Below, in pieces: positions 51,001 through 62,429 of a stretch of DNA of 64,000 bases. The translations under genes and the position numbers were made by a program. Every line of letters starts with the position of its first letter. Position 1 is the stretch's first letter. The notes under the pieces are model-generated. The model worked only from the letters and a program-made list of their open reading frames with translations. It was not told where the DNA came from and made no database searches. This DNA comes from Lampris incognitus (taxonomy: Eukaryota > Chordata > Actinopteri > Lampriformes > Lampridae), in assembly GCF_029633865.1 (NCBI RefSeq), contig NC_079223.1:35027391-35091390 (forward strand), read 5' to 3'.

Positions 51001-51234
51001 CACCAACCTTGTGCCAAACGTCGCAATGGACGAACCGTTAGCTGCACTTAACTGTGGGCCGCCGCCTTCGGCCGACCTGTCTGTCTTAGCAGGAGGGAGT
51101 AGGCTCTTTTGCGAGCCTGAGTCCACCAGAAACCGTCTTCCTGACATCGTGTCCTTAATGAAGAGCAGCTCACTACGTCCACCAGCACCCACAGCTGCTA
51201 CTGGGCGCTGCCCTGGAGGTTCCCGCCGTCTCAA
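48080..51234 (-). pseudogene. Pol of gypsy element 2 (PR-RT-RH-IN), nearly intact
   Basis: One 968-residue frame from 51234 to 48328. Protease DSG at 38-40 and IIGADFL at 100-106; RT Asp275 (SKVDLVRGY) and YLDD at 335-338; RNase H Asp487 (TDAS) and Glu528, but the third catalytic site reads YVAHKPL, with alanine 553 where aspartate is expected and where element 1 has DHKPL. Integrase zinc region His677, His681, Cys711, Cys714; catalytic Asp743, Asp802, Glu838, spacing 58 and 35. Near 48350 the frame is lost after PLQLPYDGP by a small deletion; the C-terminal tail (RVTLDRLKPAHRV onward) continues to 48080 in another frame. Pol starts in the +1 frame relative to gag, with a 62-base overlap. Confidence 0.94.
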
Positions 51235-51955
51235 ACGTGCACGGAGGGACGCAGCGCCTCGCCTTGCCGCCGAACCGCTGGTGGAAGAAACAGAGGCCTC
51301 TCCCGCGCCGTCTCCGGGCAGTCACTCCAGCCACCACTGCCGGGTCCGCGTCCTCCGACGTCGGCTGCAGAGGCTCCGATGCCACACTCTGCACAGAGAA
51401 CCGTCTGGTAGCCAGCAGCACCCGATCGGTCTCCTCAGCCAAACCTCGGCAGTCACCAGCGGCCAGACACGGGGAGTTAGCCAAAGCCGCGCGCACAGGA
51501 GACGGGAGCTGGCGCAGGAAAACGTGCGGGAAAAGGAACCCACCTTCGTCTGAGCCTAGCAGCGACAGCATATTGTCCATGAGATCCACAGCCGTCCCGT
51601 CGCCCAAACCGGATAGGGAAAGGATTATATCTGCCCTCTCTGCGGTAGTTAGGCTGTACCTCCGGAGCAGAAGATGTTTGAGGGCGACGTATTTATCGTG
51701 TTGCGGAGGGGCGCGCAACAGCTGCATGGCCCGGCGTGTGGACTGCTGGTCCAGCGCAGCGACGACCAGATAGTATCTGGAGTCTTCCGCGGAGATTCCA
51801 CGCAGGTGGAACAGCGCCTCGACATGCTGGAACCACGAGGCCGGGTCGCTCTGCCAGAACTCTGGGAGCTTCACAGCCGCGGCGAGAACGGCCGGCTGTG
51901 AGAGTCGGGGCGGCGTGGCCGAAGTGGATTCACACACATCTTCTGCTCCAAACAT
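51173..51955 (-). CDS. Gag of gypsy element 2
   Basis: Reading from the ATG at 51955 ([10 protein letters not shown]), just inside the primer-binding site; an upstream in-frame ATG at 52009 lies within the LTR and is unlikely to be used. The capsid region has [20 protein letters not shown] and [15 protein letters not shown]. The C-terminus has an arginine-rich run followed by [18 protein letters not shown], the same C-x2-H-x9-C-x3-C layout as element 1. About 260 residues, uninterrupted. It would form the particle that packages element RNA. Confidence 0.88.
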   Translation of the reverse strand: MFGAEDVCESTSATPPRLSQPAVLAAAVKLPEFWQSDPASWFQHVEALFHLRGISAEDSRYYLVVAALDQQSTRRAMQLLRAPPQHDKYVALKHLLLRRYSLTTAERADIILSLSGLGDGTAVDLMDNMLSLLGSDEGGFLFPHVFLRQLPSPVRAALANSPCLAAGDCRGLAEETDRVLLATRRFSVQSVASEPLQPTSEDADPAVVAGVTARRRRGRGLCFFHQRFGGKARRCVPPCTFETAGTSRAAPSSSCGCWWT

Positions 51956-51960
51956 GTTCG

Positions 51961-51974
51961 ATTCGGGGTCACCA
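51961..51974 (-). promoter_or_regulatory. Primer-binding site of gypsy element 2
   Basis: TGGTGACCCCGAAT one base inside the 5' LTR. It shares TGGTGACCCCGA with element 1, indicating the same or a similar primer tRNA. Confidence 0.7.
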
Positions 51975-51975
51975 A

Positions 51976-52150
51976 TGTGGCAGGAATGAGGAAAAACACA
52001 GGAGACCAAGGCGAGTTTGATGTTTATTCCTCAACTCCAAAAACCAACAGCAGCAGGAACAAGCCTGCACCGACGAGCCCGGGAACGTAAACCACGCCCC
52101 CAGCTCACAGTCCTGCTGGGTGAGAGGCATAGCCCCTAGTGTCCGCCACA
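51976..52150 (-). repeat. 5' LTR of gypsy element 2
   Basis: 175 bp, TG...CA ends, followed by the target duplication TTAT. Confidence 0.95.
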
Positions 52151-52154
52151 TTAT

Positions 52155-53582
52155 TATCTTTACTAAGTTCTTCTCACTATGTTATTATAATTTCTATTAT
52201 AATGCTAGTAACAGTAATTGTAGTACTACTACTGATAATAAAATATATATCTAAATCACTGCTAGGGCACTTTTACCCAGCATTTGCGACCTGATTTAAT
52301 AAAACGAACCACAATGATCCTATATTATCAATTCAAACCTGGTATTGGCACCCTTAGATGAAAAAGCAACCACGTGTTTGAAACCACTGTAAATTAGCAA
52401 TGTAAAAATGATAAAGTTATGGCGAGGCGAGGTTGCAATTTTGCAAAAGTGAAAGCCTCGCCACTGCATATATCGCACAGGTTGGGGGAAGCGAGCCCAG
52501 CGTTTGGCTGAGGCAGGCGGAAAGAGAGTCGCGCTGGTCTGGATGAGAGGAGATAAAAGCCTGGCTGTCTCCTAAGACTGCTAAAGGTTAAAAATGGCTT
52601 AATTTTACAGCTGTTGGGGGGGGGGCTAAACTTTCTCCTTTTTTTCATAAAAATCCTCAAAAAAAACAAAAAACAAATCCTGCTGAGTTATCCATAAAGA
52701 TCACAGCAGAGAGCAGTCCCCGGTGCTGCGGTTGTTATTGTCCCTTCCGAGACGGAACGGTGTCATGATCCAAATGGGTTTCGTCACCGATGCATCATGT
52801 GCCCCCACGTGCGTGGCTGAGGCGATCGCTCAGACAGCAGTAATAGGATCTATTATAGCGTAATTACTTAGGCCAGTGTTAAAAGTCTAGCAGTTAAACC
52901 AACATTTCGCCACTTACATAGGTAACACATCAATTATTCTCACCATAACCTAATAAGATGATAAACGAGTCGTGTATCCCGACCGGAAGCAGCCATTTTG
53001 CATGGCGCTGTGTACGCGTAGACATGTTCACCGTCACTAACAACGCCATGAATTATACATTTCTCCCGGGACGGAGCGTATTATGGGATCTGAGAGGCAA
53101 TATGAGCAAATCTCCTTTTTTATTCATGCCAGTCCTGTTTAATGAATCACTCGGAGATTGCTCTCACTGTTGCCATTAATCAGATCTCCTCCGCTGCTGA
53201 TTGAAGAGCGCAATATGAAAAGGAATACCAATGAGTGGAGGATTGCGGATAGGTTGAGAAATGACAGAAGAACACAGCCGTACAGAGGAGTCTTAAAGCA
53301 ACCCTCATCCCGTCTTCACTGCGTTTGAAGTCCATTATAATTTGATTGCGATCATCCGTGATACAGTAGACCGACAATCAAATCACGGCGCCACACAAGG
53401 GGACTGTGACAGTCTGATTTTACGCCAATACCTCAGACTGTTTATCACACTGACATCGATATTCTCACGGCTGCTTAATGCAGTTAAAGACCCATAGTCA
53501 AATCTGTTGCGTTCACTGGACAGAAGTTTAAAAATTTACCCCCCGCACTGGCTTGAACAAACGTCATGTCCAGTAATTTAGC
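52155..53582. other. Non-coding; 52780-53480 possibly conserved
   Basis: Unique sequence without repeats other than a G tract near 52615-52625. From about 52780 to 53480 it has a texture typical of vertebrate conserved non-coding elements (long unbroken non-repetitive run with motifs such as TTTATTCATG and CCATTAATCAGAT). No exon with family resemblance. The conservation claim is untested. Confidence 0.35.
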
Positions 53583-53989
53583 TTCCGGGTAGCGTGGTGG
53601 TCTGTTCCATTGCCTACCAACACGGGGATCGTCGGTTCGAATCCCCGCGTTACCTCCGGCTTGGTCGGGCGTCCCTACAGACATAATTGGCCGTGGGAAG
53701 CCGGATGTGGGTATGTGTCTTGGTCGCTGCACTAGCGCCTCCTCTGGTCGGTTGGGGTACCTGTTCGGGGGGGGGGGTAGCGTGATCCTCCCACGCGCTA
53801 CTTCCCCCTGGCGAAACTCCTCACTGTCAGGTGAAAAGAAGCGGCTGGTGACTCCACATGTATCGGAGGAGACATGTGGTAGTCTGCGGCCCTCCCCGGA
53901 TCGGCAGAGGGGGTGGAGCAGCGACGGGGACAACTCGGAAGAGAGGAGTAATTGGCCGGATACAATTGGGGAGAAAAAAAAGGGGGGGT
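53583..53989 (+). mobile_element. tRNA-derived SINE, copy D
   Basis: Head CCGGGTAGCGTGGTGG, B box GGTTCGAATCC at about 53634-53644, the family body with a small deletion in GGCCGTG...GGGAAGCC, and a GGGGAGAAAAAAAAGG end. Target duplications are not clear. Confidence 0.88.
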
Positions 53990-54487
53990 CTATTATGCAG
54001 TTTCTGCAAATGGAATAAGGTTTCAACAGGAGACATTTGATTTTGTGCAATTTATTTTTCTCTTTGTACTTCTCTGGTTTTGTTTGTGCTTTCTCGCTGA
54101 AGTTGTACACCAGGACAAGCTAAAGCCCCTAACATGGTACCATTTCTGTTGTTTCACTGTTTCTATGTTAAACCTACCAAGGTGAGCACAATTAGTATGC
54201 AATCAAGTGGGGAACCAGACATCCTGCTACTGGGCGCCAATGAGCAGTAGAAAAGAAATACATAGAGAATTACAGTCTCCGCTTTAACATTGCAGCCGCC
54301 AGTGGGTCTGCACTTCACAACAACGCCATGATATTAAGATGGTTATGTACTACGTTAGGATATGATTCAGTTTCATTACTAACTTGATGGACCAAGATGA
54401 ATTGGACGGGGGATTATCTGCGGGGTATGCAGCCTTATTTTGCATTGGACTGATAGCCCTGTATCCAACTTTAATCCTTTATCCAAG
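53990..54487. other. Non-coding, no gene seen
   Basis: Nothing recognised between the SINE and the next microsatellite. Confidence 0.5.
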
Positions 54488-54541
54488 GACACACACACGC
54501 GCACACGCACACGCACACACACACAAACACACACACACACG
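54488..54541. repeat. Imperfect (CA)n microsatellite
   Basis: CA run with GC and AA interruptions. Confidence 0.9.
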
Positions 54542-54724
54542 TAACCCATCCTTCAATGCCTGCCTACACACACCTCCCGGTCTGGACCGTACAGCATGGC
54601 CATCACACAGAGCATTCCATCTTACTGCCACTCACATCTGCTGCCCTTTCTCATTAGCACACCCTCCTAGTTTTCTCTCGCTAGTTTCCTTTCTCTCCTT
54701 TACCTCCCCTTCAGCCCAAGCCTA

Positions 54725-56102
<1,378 letters not shown>

Positions 56103-56323
56103 TCTAGGGCAGCGGTGGCTAACCATGTGCCATGGAGAGCCGTGTGTATGCAGGTTTTCATTCCAGTCAGACTCCACACCAGGTGTTTGCACTGATACAT
56201 TCTCCCTCCTTGGTTGAAGGGTTGCTAATCGGTGAAATCACCTGGTGTGGAGTCTGGCTGGAATGAAAACCTGCGTACACATGGCTCTCCATGCCACATG
56301 GTTAGCCACCCATGATCTAGGGG
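56103..56323. mobile_element. Foldback MITE
   Basis: Two long inverted arms of about 85-90 bp: the left arm runs from CTAGGGCAGCGGTGGCTAAC through GTTTTCATTCCAGTCAGACT to CACACCAGGTG, and the right arm is its imperfect reverse complement ending GTTAGCCACC and CTAG. The loop is about 40 bp. No coding capacity. The GGTGGCTAACC end resembles hAT-derived MITEs. Confidence 0.8.
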
Positions 56324-56592
56324 AACAGAGGCATTACTAACCTCTCTCCGGCCCTGGAGGAAACACCTGGAGTAACTAATGACCTCTTATTTGTTATGTG
56401 TGTGGGTCCGTGGCAAACAGGGTGTCAGTGCTGAGACTGCATCTCCTTACAGCACATTCCCCTGTACCATACCGTCCCCTCCCATCTCCTCTGTGGTTTA
56501 AAATCAAGCAATCCTCTCTCACCCCCGTCCTTCTGTGTCTCTGCCCAGTCTAACCTTCCAGTTTGCTAACTCACAACGTGACCTAGCCGTCT

Positions 56593-57022
56593 TTTTTTTT
56601 ACCCCCCCCCCTTCTTCTCCCTAATTGCATCCGGCCAATTATCCCACTCTTTCGAGCAATCCCGGTCGCAGCTCCACCCCCTCTGCTGATCGGGGGGGGG
56701 GGCTGCAGACTACCACATGCCTCCTCTGATACATGTGGAGTCACCAGCCGCTTCTTTTCACCTGACAGTGAGGAATTTCACCAGGGGGACATAGTGCATG
56801 GGAGGATCACGCTATTCCCCCCTGAACAGGCCCCCCGACCGACCAGAGGAGGCGCTAGTGCAGCGACCGGGACACATACCCACATCTGGCTTCCCACCCG
56901 CAGACACGGTCAATTGTGTCTGTAGGGACGCCCGACCAAGCCGGAGGTAACATGGGGATTTGAACCGGTGGTCCCCGTGTTGGTAGGCAACGGAATAGAC
57001 CACTATGCTACTCGGATGCCCA
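56593..57022 (-). mobile_element. tRNA-derived SINE, copy E
   Basis: Minus orientation, full length: head at the right end (GGCATCCGAGTAGCATAGTG on the minus strand), B-box region TTCAAATCCC, and a T/C-rich left end that is the complement of the G/A tail. Flanked by 12-bp duplications with one mismatch, ACCTAGCCGTCT (56581-56592) and ACCTAGCTGTCT (57023-57034). Confidence 0.92.
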
Positions 57023-57034
57023 ACCTAGCTGTCT

Positions 57035-57186
57035 CTTATCCTCCTCCTCCTCATTTGTGTCCCCTCACCACATTCCCAATCCTGTTCATAAGCTCACTCT
57101 GCGAATTGTTTCCACTGACGCCATCCTTGTTTAGTGTTTCAAAACAAGGGATACACTATAGAAGGACGGGGTGGAATGAGGAAGGT

Positions 57187-57222
<36 letters not shown>

Positions 57223-59470
57223 TTCTAGTAAGCTGAATATCTAAAACAAAGGAGGCAGTGAGAACAGTCACAAGAGCGAGGAGAATGAGGAGAGAGGCGA
57301 CAGAAACGGGGGCCATGGGGAGAGCAGGAGAGGAGACGGGGAGAGAGGCAGAGGCTCGTGGGACGAACCACCAGGGCTGCACAGAGGAGCTTAATTTCCC
57401 AACACCATCTGTTACCAGTCCCCGGGTTGAAAGCTCCACTTATGTCAAAACCTCCCACAACCACACCAGCGGAGCTGACAGGGAACCAAGTGAGTTTTCC
57501 TGTCTGTCCCCACACTTATTATTCCCTCCCTCCGACCAAGCAAGTGCTTCTTCACACGGTCCACCCGCCCACTCCCATCCTCGACGGCGTGCAGGCCGAG
57601 ATAAATGAACGGGCCTGCTATTTTCTGGGTCACAGACAATTTAAGTATGTGCTGAAAATCTATTCATAGCCGCGTGGCCTTCACACCGTCTGATACAGCG
57701 ATACCTTCACTTAATCAAACAGAAAAGGTTGTTGATGCTGCATATTTTTATGCGTGTTTTATTTCCAAAAATTGCTGATCATGGTTCAGCTTGTTAACAG
57801 GCTTTTTTTGGATAACAATTCTTCTGATTTCTACTGCGCTGGAGTCACAGTTATCATGATTGGCCGTTTAGTGTTGAATCCTGGCTGGCAAGTATTGTTC
57901 AGACAAGCACGGAGGATGCTGATTATGTAAATCTACTAGTAAATGAGAGAGAATTGCTAATATGCATAAGTGGACCGACCCCCCACCCACCACCACCACC
58001 ACCATATGTACCACCCCAGTCGTTCTTAGTGGGGCAGGTCGAAATTACTCTGGAGTGGCGGAGACTTGACTGGCCTATATTCAAGAGTTTGTCTCTGTGT
58101 CAAACCCCTGGACTCAAGACTAGAAACGCATTTTGTCTGAATAAAGATTCCCAGCGATTGAATGAAACAGGTCTGGTAAGTAGCTGCTCTGTACTCTTGC
58201 AACATGCATGGAAAAAAGAAAGAAGCAAAGGTCAGTGGCCCTCTCACTTCTGTGCTGGAGTGCCTATCAAAGAAGGCCTGCGTTATACTCGTAAGTCATA
58301 ATTAACGGAACGTGCTCTGACCTAAAATATTCCTACGCCAATGCTCTTCTCCTTACCGATAGAAAAGTAGTACGTTTGTAATTTAGACAAAGAGCTGCTG
58401 AGTGCACGAGGGCGCACCCGTTATTGTGGCTGCCCTTCCTCTCCTCCACAAAGAAATGTGGTAGAATGAGGAAGAAGGTGGGGAGGAGGGGGGGGGTTTG
58501 ATGTGCTACCCTGAGGACAGATCATTCTCCGGCATTTTAATCACTTCATTTACACTCTCTTTCTCTGGGTATTTCTATGCAAATTATCTGCAAAGGTCAC
58601 AGTGGGGAAAGAAGGGAGATCTATTCTGCGCCAAATGGTTGTTTATACAACAAGGAAAAGGTGCCCTAATACTGACTCCTCCGTCTTCACGTTAGTATAA
58701 TTTAGAGTCATGACTAGGTGCTGGTTTTGTTGGGGGAGGGGGGAGGGGATTATATTGGGGAAGAATACCAATTGTCAGAGGGGCTACTCTGGAACATGTG
58801 GTGCGGACATCCTATTAAATTCTATCCAGTGCTTATTTCAGTAACACAGGCTTAAGACAGGGAGTCCTCATGTGGCCCCTTGTAACATTACAGGGAAAGG
58901 GTCTTGTGATTTGGCTCAACGCTCCTCCACTACAGAAAAGAACTACAGCACTTAAATGGCGTCCTCGTGTGGCCACTTGTACTACTCAGGGTTCCCACCG
59001 TTTTTGTTTTCGTCCCCCCCAAGAAAATCGTTGATCGTTTTCATGACCTTTGCTTGGATATACACATGACAGCCGTGCTCATGTTAAGTCACATTGTTCA
59101 GTAAAAGTGGACGCCTCAAAAAACAACAGTCAATTAGAGCTAGCCAATATATTGATATATCAATATTGTGGCGTCAAACTGGGTCTCACCTGGGATTTTG
59201 GTCATTGATATAACTTAGTTATTTCCTAGTCTTAAAGATACATTCTGAACTTAATAGGACGTCTTAGTTGTGTGAATTGGTCATCATATCCATTATTTAC
59301 CAATGATCATTTCTAAAAATAAATAAATAAAAATCATTGTTTAAATGTCTTAACCCCGCTTGGCTACAATGGAGTAGAATTAGGAGGCTTTCACATCAGG
59401 GACTCGGGGCTGGATCAGAGTACACAAATTCAATTCGTTGGATTAGTGCGAACACTGTAGGCCCTAGAGG
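57035..59470. other. Non-coding with (GT)n at 57185-57221
   Basis: Contains a GT microsatellite (57185-57221), a CCACCA run near 57975-58000 and G tracts near 58488-58497 and 58733-58748. The stretch 58498-58690 includes ATGCAAATTATCTGCAAAGG, an octamer-like element, and might be conserved non-coding DNA. No gene recognised. Confidence 0.45.
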
Positions 59471-59600
59471 GCCCTGTGATGGCCTGGCGGCCTGTCCAGC
59501 GCGTCTCCCCGGCTGCCGCCCACTGACTGCTGGGATAGGCTCCAGCATCCTCGCGACCCTGAGAGCAGGATTAGCGGTTTGGATAATGGATGGATGGAAG
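59471..59600 (+). mobile_element. Mermaid/DANA-like SINE, 3' fragment
   Basis: GGCCTGTCCAGCGCGTCTCC, CCACTGACTGCTGGGATAGG and GAGCAGGATTAGCGG, with a (GGAT)n tail. Third tail-only copy in plus orientation. Confidence 0.85.
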
Positions 59601-60734
59601 CACCAAGTCATCCACAAAAAAATCGATAGATGTATTCAGTAGAAAAAACACGACGTGAAATACAGCTTAACAATACACCAGAAATCGGCCAATTTCAATG
59701 GGTAAAAAAATACATTTTTCCACGACCTCAATATTTACAGGACATTTGATCGATTTCATTACTTTTATGTTTCTCATGACTGGAAAACTAATCCATAAAT
59801 TTCCAGGAAGCGTATAGAAACCGTGTTATTGCAACAATATTTTACACAGGGCAATTTCTTCAGTTCATTTTGTACATGCATTTGTACGGGAGAAAAGTTC
59901 AAAAAAGGATTTGCGACAGTAGGTAATAAATACAATAGGATAATTGTCAAGGCAGATACTACAAAAGTGATCAAAATTCAATGGCCTATTTAACTGAAGA
60001 CATGTTAACGCCTGGTTGGGAGGACGAGATAAGTGAACCTGCAAGACAGTACACATCAGTACATCGTTGAAACACATGCTAAAATCTGCAAAGGCTAATT
60101 TTTCAGAGGGCGGGAATCAGGTAAACGTCTATAACCAAATTTAACGAAGACACACTTGTTTAAACCTGCAGTTGCGGAAGTTGTCTCCCCCTTCTGGCAG
60201 TGAGAGTAATTACACAACCTGTCGACGAGCGCTTACTTAGTTTAAAAAAAAATCCACAACGTAATAGCTGCATGGCCTACTTCAAATATTTTACAAATGG
60301 TTATTCATGCGTTTCCTCAGCGTCGATATTTTTTTTTAACTTTAACCCTTCCTCTGAACGCCGTTTTCTCCCTCTCAGAAACTACTCCGTCGCTACTTCA
60401 GCTCTGGGAAAGCATCTATCGTTTTTACATACTTTAGAGCCAACTTCCGTGTGACGAAAGGGTTAGCATGCCTCTGATTGGCAAACGCTAACCTCAACCA
60501 ATCAGAGGCAGAGCTTGATGGTTAATATTTACCTGGCGGTGACAGGCTTAATGAGCATCGTGTGAACTCGTTTGGCAGGGGCTTGAATGTAACGGCCGTT
60601 CATTTAAGTCCCACACTTAACTTTAACGTCTAAATTGACAAAAATTAGCAATGTAATGAACCAATTTGAGTAAAATATGGAAAGGAAAAACTCGGGACTT
60701 TAAAGCGAAGAAACCAAAGAAAAGACATTTTCCA
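59601..60734. other. Non-coding spacer downstream of rps24
   Basis: AT-rich sequence beyond the rps24 poly(A) site. It includes a perfect inverted repeat carrying two CCAAT boxes (60470-60509). No open frame with family resemblance. Confidence 0.5.
60470..60509. promoter_or_regulatory. Inverted CCAAT-box pair
   Basis: GCCTCTGATTGG (60470-60481) and CCAATCAGAGGC (60498-60509) are perfect 12-bp inverted repeats with a 16-bp loop, each containing a CCAAT/ATTGG core with the extended CCAATCAG match to NF-Y sites. Position is about 230 bp beyond the rps24 poly(A) signal. It could be part of a promoter or a chance hairpin. Confidence 0.4.
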
Positions 60735-62429
60735 TTTTTTTTCCAAACTTTTTATTTGAGGACAATATACAAGAACATCTTGAGCACGAAGACCTTCCCT
60801 GGTTTTCCAGACTCACTACAGGGAGAAGAGAAGAGCTAAATTAGAACAGCACGTTAACACAATATTTCCCCAAACTAATGGCTATAGAAAGACAGGTAAA
60901 TTACATTCTAAAGAGGGGAAAGCCACAAACGATGACATAAAATTTGGTTAATTGGACCAAACGAATTTAGGAACGTGCTTTTTAAGAACCTTCACAATTT
61001 CAGCAAAAAGTATTTCAGTGTAAAATACACTTGCTGACATACAGTTCGTTACGTCACGCTCATCACATTGTAAAACTAGTAAATGCCACATGCTTCACAA
61101 CACCACTTCTATTTGTTACCCAAGCTTGTCAAAAGCATTGAGCAAACTCACAAGAATGAGCTGTGCCTAACCAGCACATTTTTAATTCAATCAAAGCCAA
61201 GTGCTTACGCCTAATCAAATATTAGACAGGGTGGGCCGAGACTACCAAAGATTACAGCAATCATAGTGGCAAAAGGGGTTTGGGGCCAAAAACGTTGTTA
61301 GGGTGGGAGGGGTGCTTGAATCTTGACAGGGAAAGGCCAAAGGAAAAAAAACAGATAAAAGGAGGTAAGACATGCAAAAGTCTTAGTCTAACAGCGTTTG
61401 ATGTGCAACACAACAGCACACCATGCTTGTTCAGCTTGGATACCTGAAACTGACACCTCATTTCTGCAAATGAAATCCATGGGAAGCAAAATTAAAAAGG
61501 CAAAGGATGAAAGAAAAATCATGTTAACTTCCTTACTTTACACTTGGGTGGAATAAAAACCCAGAAGAGACCTCTGAATGGATTGTCATAGATCAACTGC
61601 ATGACAATGTGTATTGTGACAGGGGGGTTGGGCAAATCAAACTGTGGCAGACACATCACACAATATGGGCATTTAAACAGCCAGCAGGACTGTCTGAAGC
61701 AGCCAGTCTATGGTCAGAGATCTATTCTAGGTAACTTAAAATTAGCAATTAGCATGGTGGTACCACAGGGTTCTAAAAACTGTTTTAACATCATTAGTGT
61801 TCTAGTCACCACATTAAGATTAATGCTACGAATAGCAACATCCGAGTATTAACTGGTGGGAAAAAATAATCCCATGGGATTGGGGTAGGGTCACTAGCTT
61901 GTACTGTCAAACTGGTTTAAGAGTAGGGAGTTAGCGTCATCCATCTATCAGGACTATCACCACTATTATCTCCACACAGCAGTTAGTCTACGTATGCATT
62001 ATACATTTACCTTCTACAGTTCCAGAACAAAGATTGAAAAGATGATTGGAAAAGATAACAAAAACAATTAAAACAGAAGAGTCATGCAAGAGCAAGACTA
62101 ATAGGGTAGGAAAATAAGCAAGCGATGAATATTACAACAGAAAGGGTAAACTTTATATGACCTATGAGTTTTTATTCACAAGTACTGAAAACTACTTGTT
62201 GAGGAAAAGAAATCCTTGGTGCACATGGCCTCTTATTCGTGGACTGTGAAGGACAGTTAAGTGTACAAAGCCAAGGATAGTGGTCAGTGGCTGATTTCTT
62301 GGCATGTCACGTTACCTTTTTGCCAGAAGCACCCACGCTGGCCTTCTTGGTGCCCCGTACTTTCTTCATTCTGTTCTTGCGTTCCTTGCGCTGTTTCCTT
62401 GAGGACTTCTTTTTCTCATACAGACCATG
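60735..62429 (-). CDS. Ribosomal protein S24, last exons
   Basis: eS24 is a structural protein of the small ribosomal subunit. The exon at 62316-62429 (38 codons, phase 0 at both ends) follows a CTCTCCCTTTAG acceptor and ends at a GTAACG donor; it reads [20 protein letters not shown], then [18 protein letters not shown], the conserved lysine/arginine-rich C-terminus of vertebrate RPS24. The terminal exon begins at 60815 after CTTCTCCCTGTAG with TGA (60815-60813), so direct splicing gives a protein ending in GKK. The 3' UTR is about 75 bases, with AATAAA at 60757-60752. Upstream exons encoding the rest lie beyond position 64000. Short terminal cassette exons are known in mammalian RPS24. Exon sequence and splice sites look intact. 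Confidence 0.95.
60752..60757 (-). terminator. rps24 poly(A) signal
   Basis: AATAAA on the minus strand within CCTCAAATAAAAAGTTTGG, followed by a run of A and T-rich sequence. Cleavage is expected about 15-25 bases further left. Confidence 0.85.
61444..61463 (-). other. Candidate 20-nt cassette microexon of rps24
   Basis: In the last rps24 intron the minus strand shows a pyrimidine-rich run, then CATTTGCAG, then AAATGAGGTGTCAGTTTCAG, then GTATCC. If included after the GKK codon of the preceding exon it would add one lysine and an immediate TGA. Mammalian RPS24 is known to include very short terminal exons alternatively, which makes this placement plausible. The donor is only moderate, and no conservation data are at hand. 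Confidence 0.4.

Larger units (their letters stand above)
47859..52150 (-). mobile_element. Ty3/gypsy LTR retrotransposon, element 2
   Basis: LTRs of exactly 175 bp at 47859-48033 and 51976-52150, with five mismatches by eye (about 97 per cent identity) and TGTGG/CCACA ends. A 4-bp target duplication TTAT flanks it (47855-47858 and 52151-52154). The primer-binding site candidate TGGTGACCCCGAATC follows the 5' LTR; a pure G polypurine tract (48036-48048 on the plus strand as C) adjoins the 3' LTR. Internal gag and a nearly full-length pol are present. Protein motifs are clearly related to element 1, but LTRs are unrelated in sequence, so it is a sister family and not a duplicate. Confidence 0.96.

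Noticed and set aside
43206..52150. Endogenous retrovirus with envelope gene
   Set aside because: No envelope frame follows pol in either element; pol is followed directly by the polypurine tract and LTR, so these are LTR retrotransposons without env.
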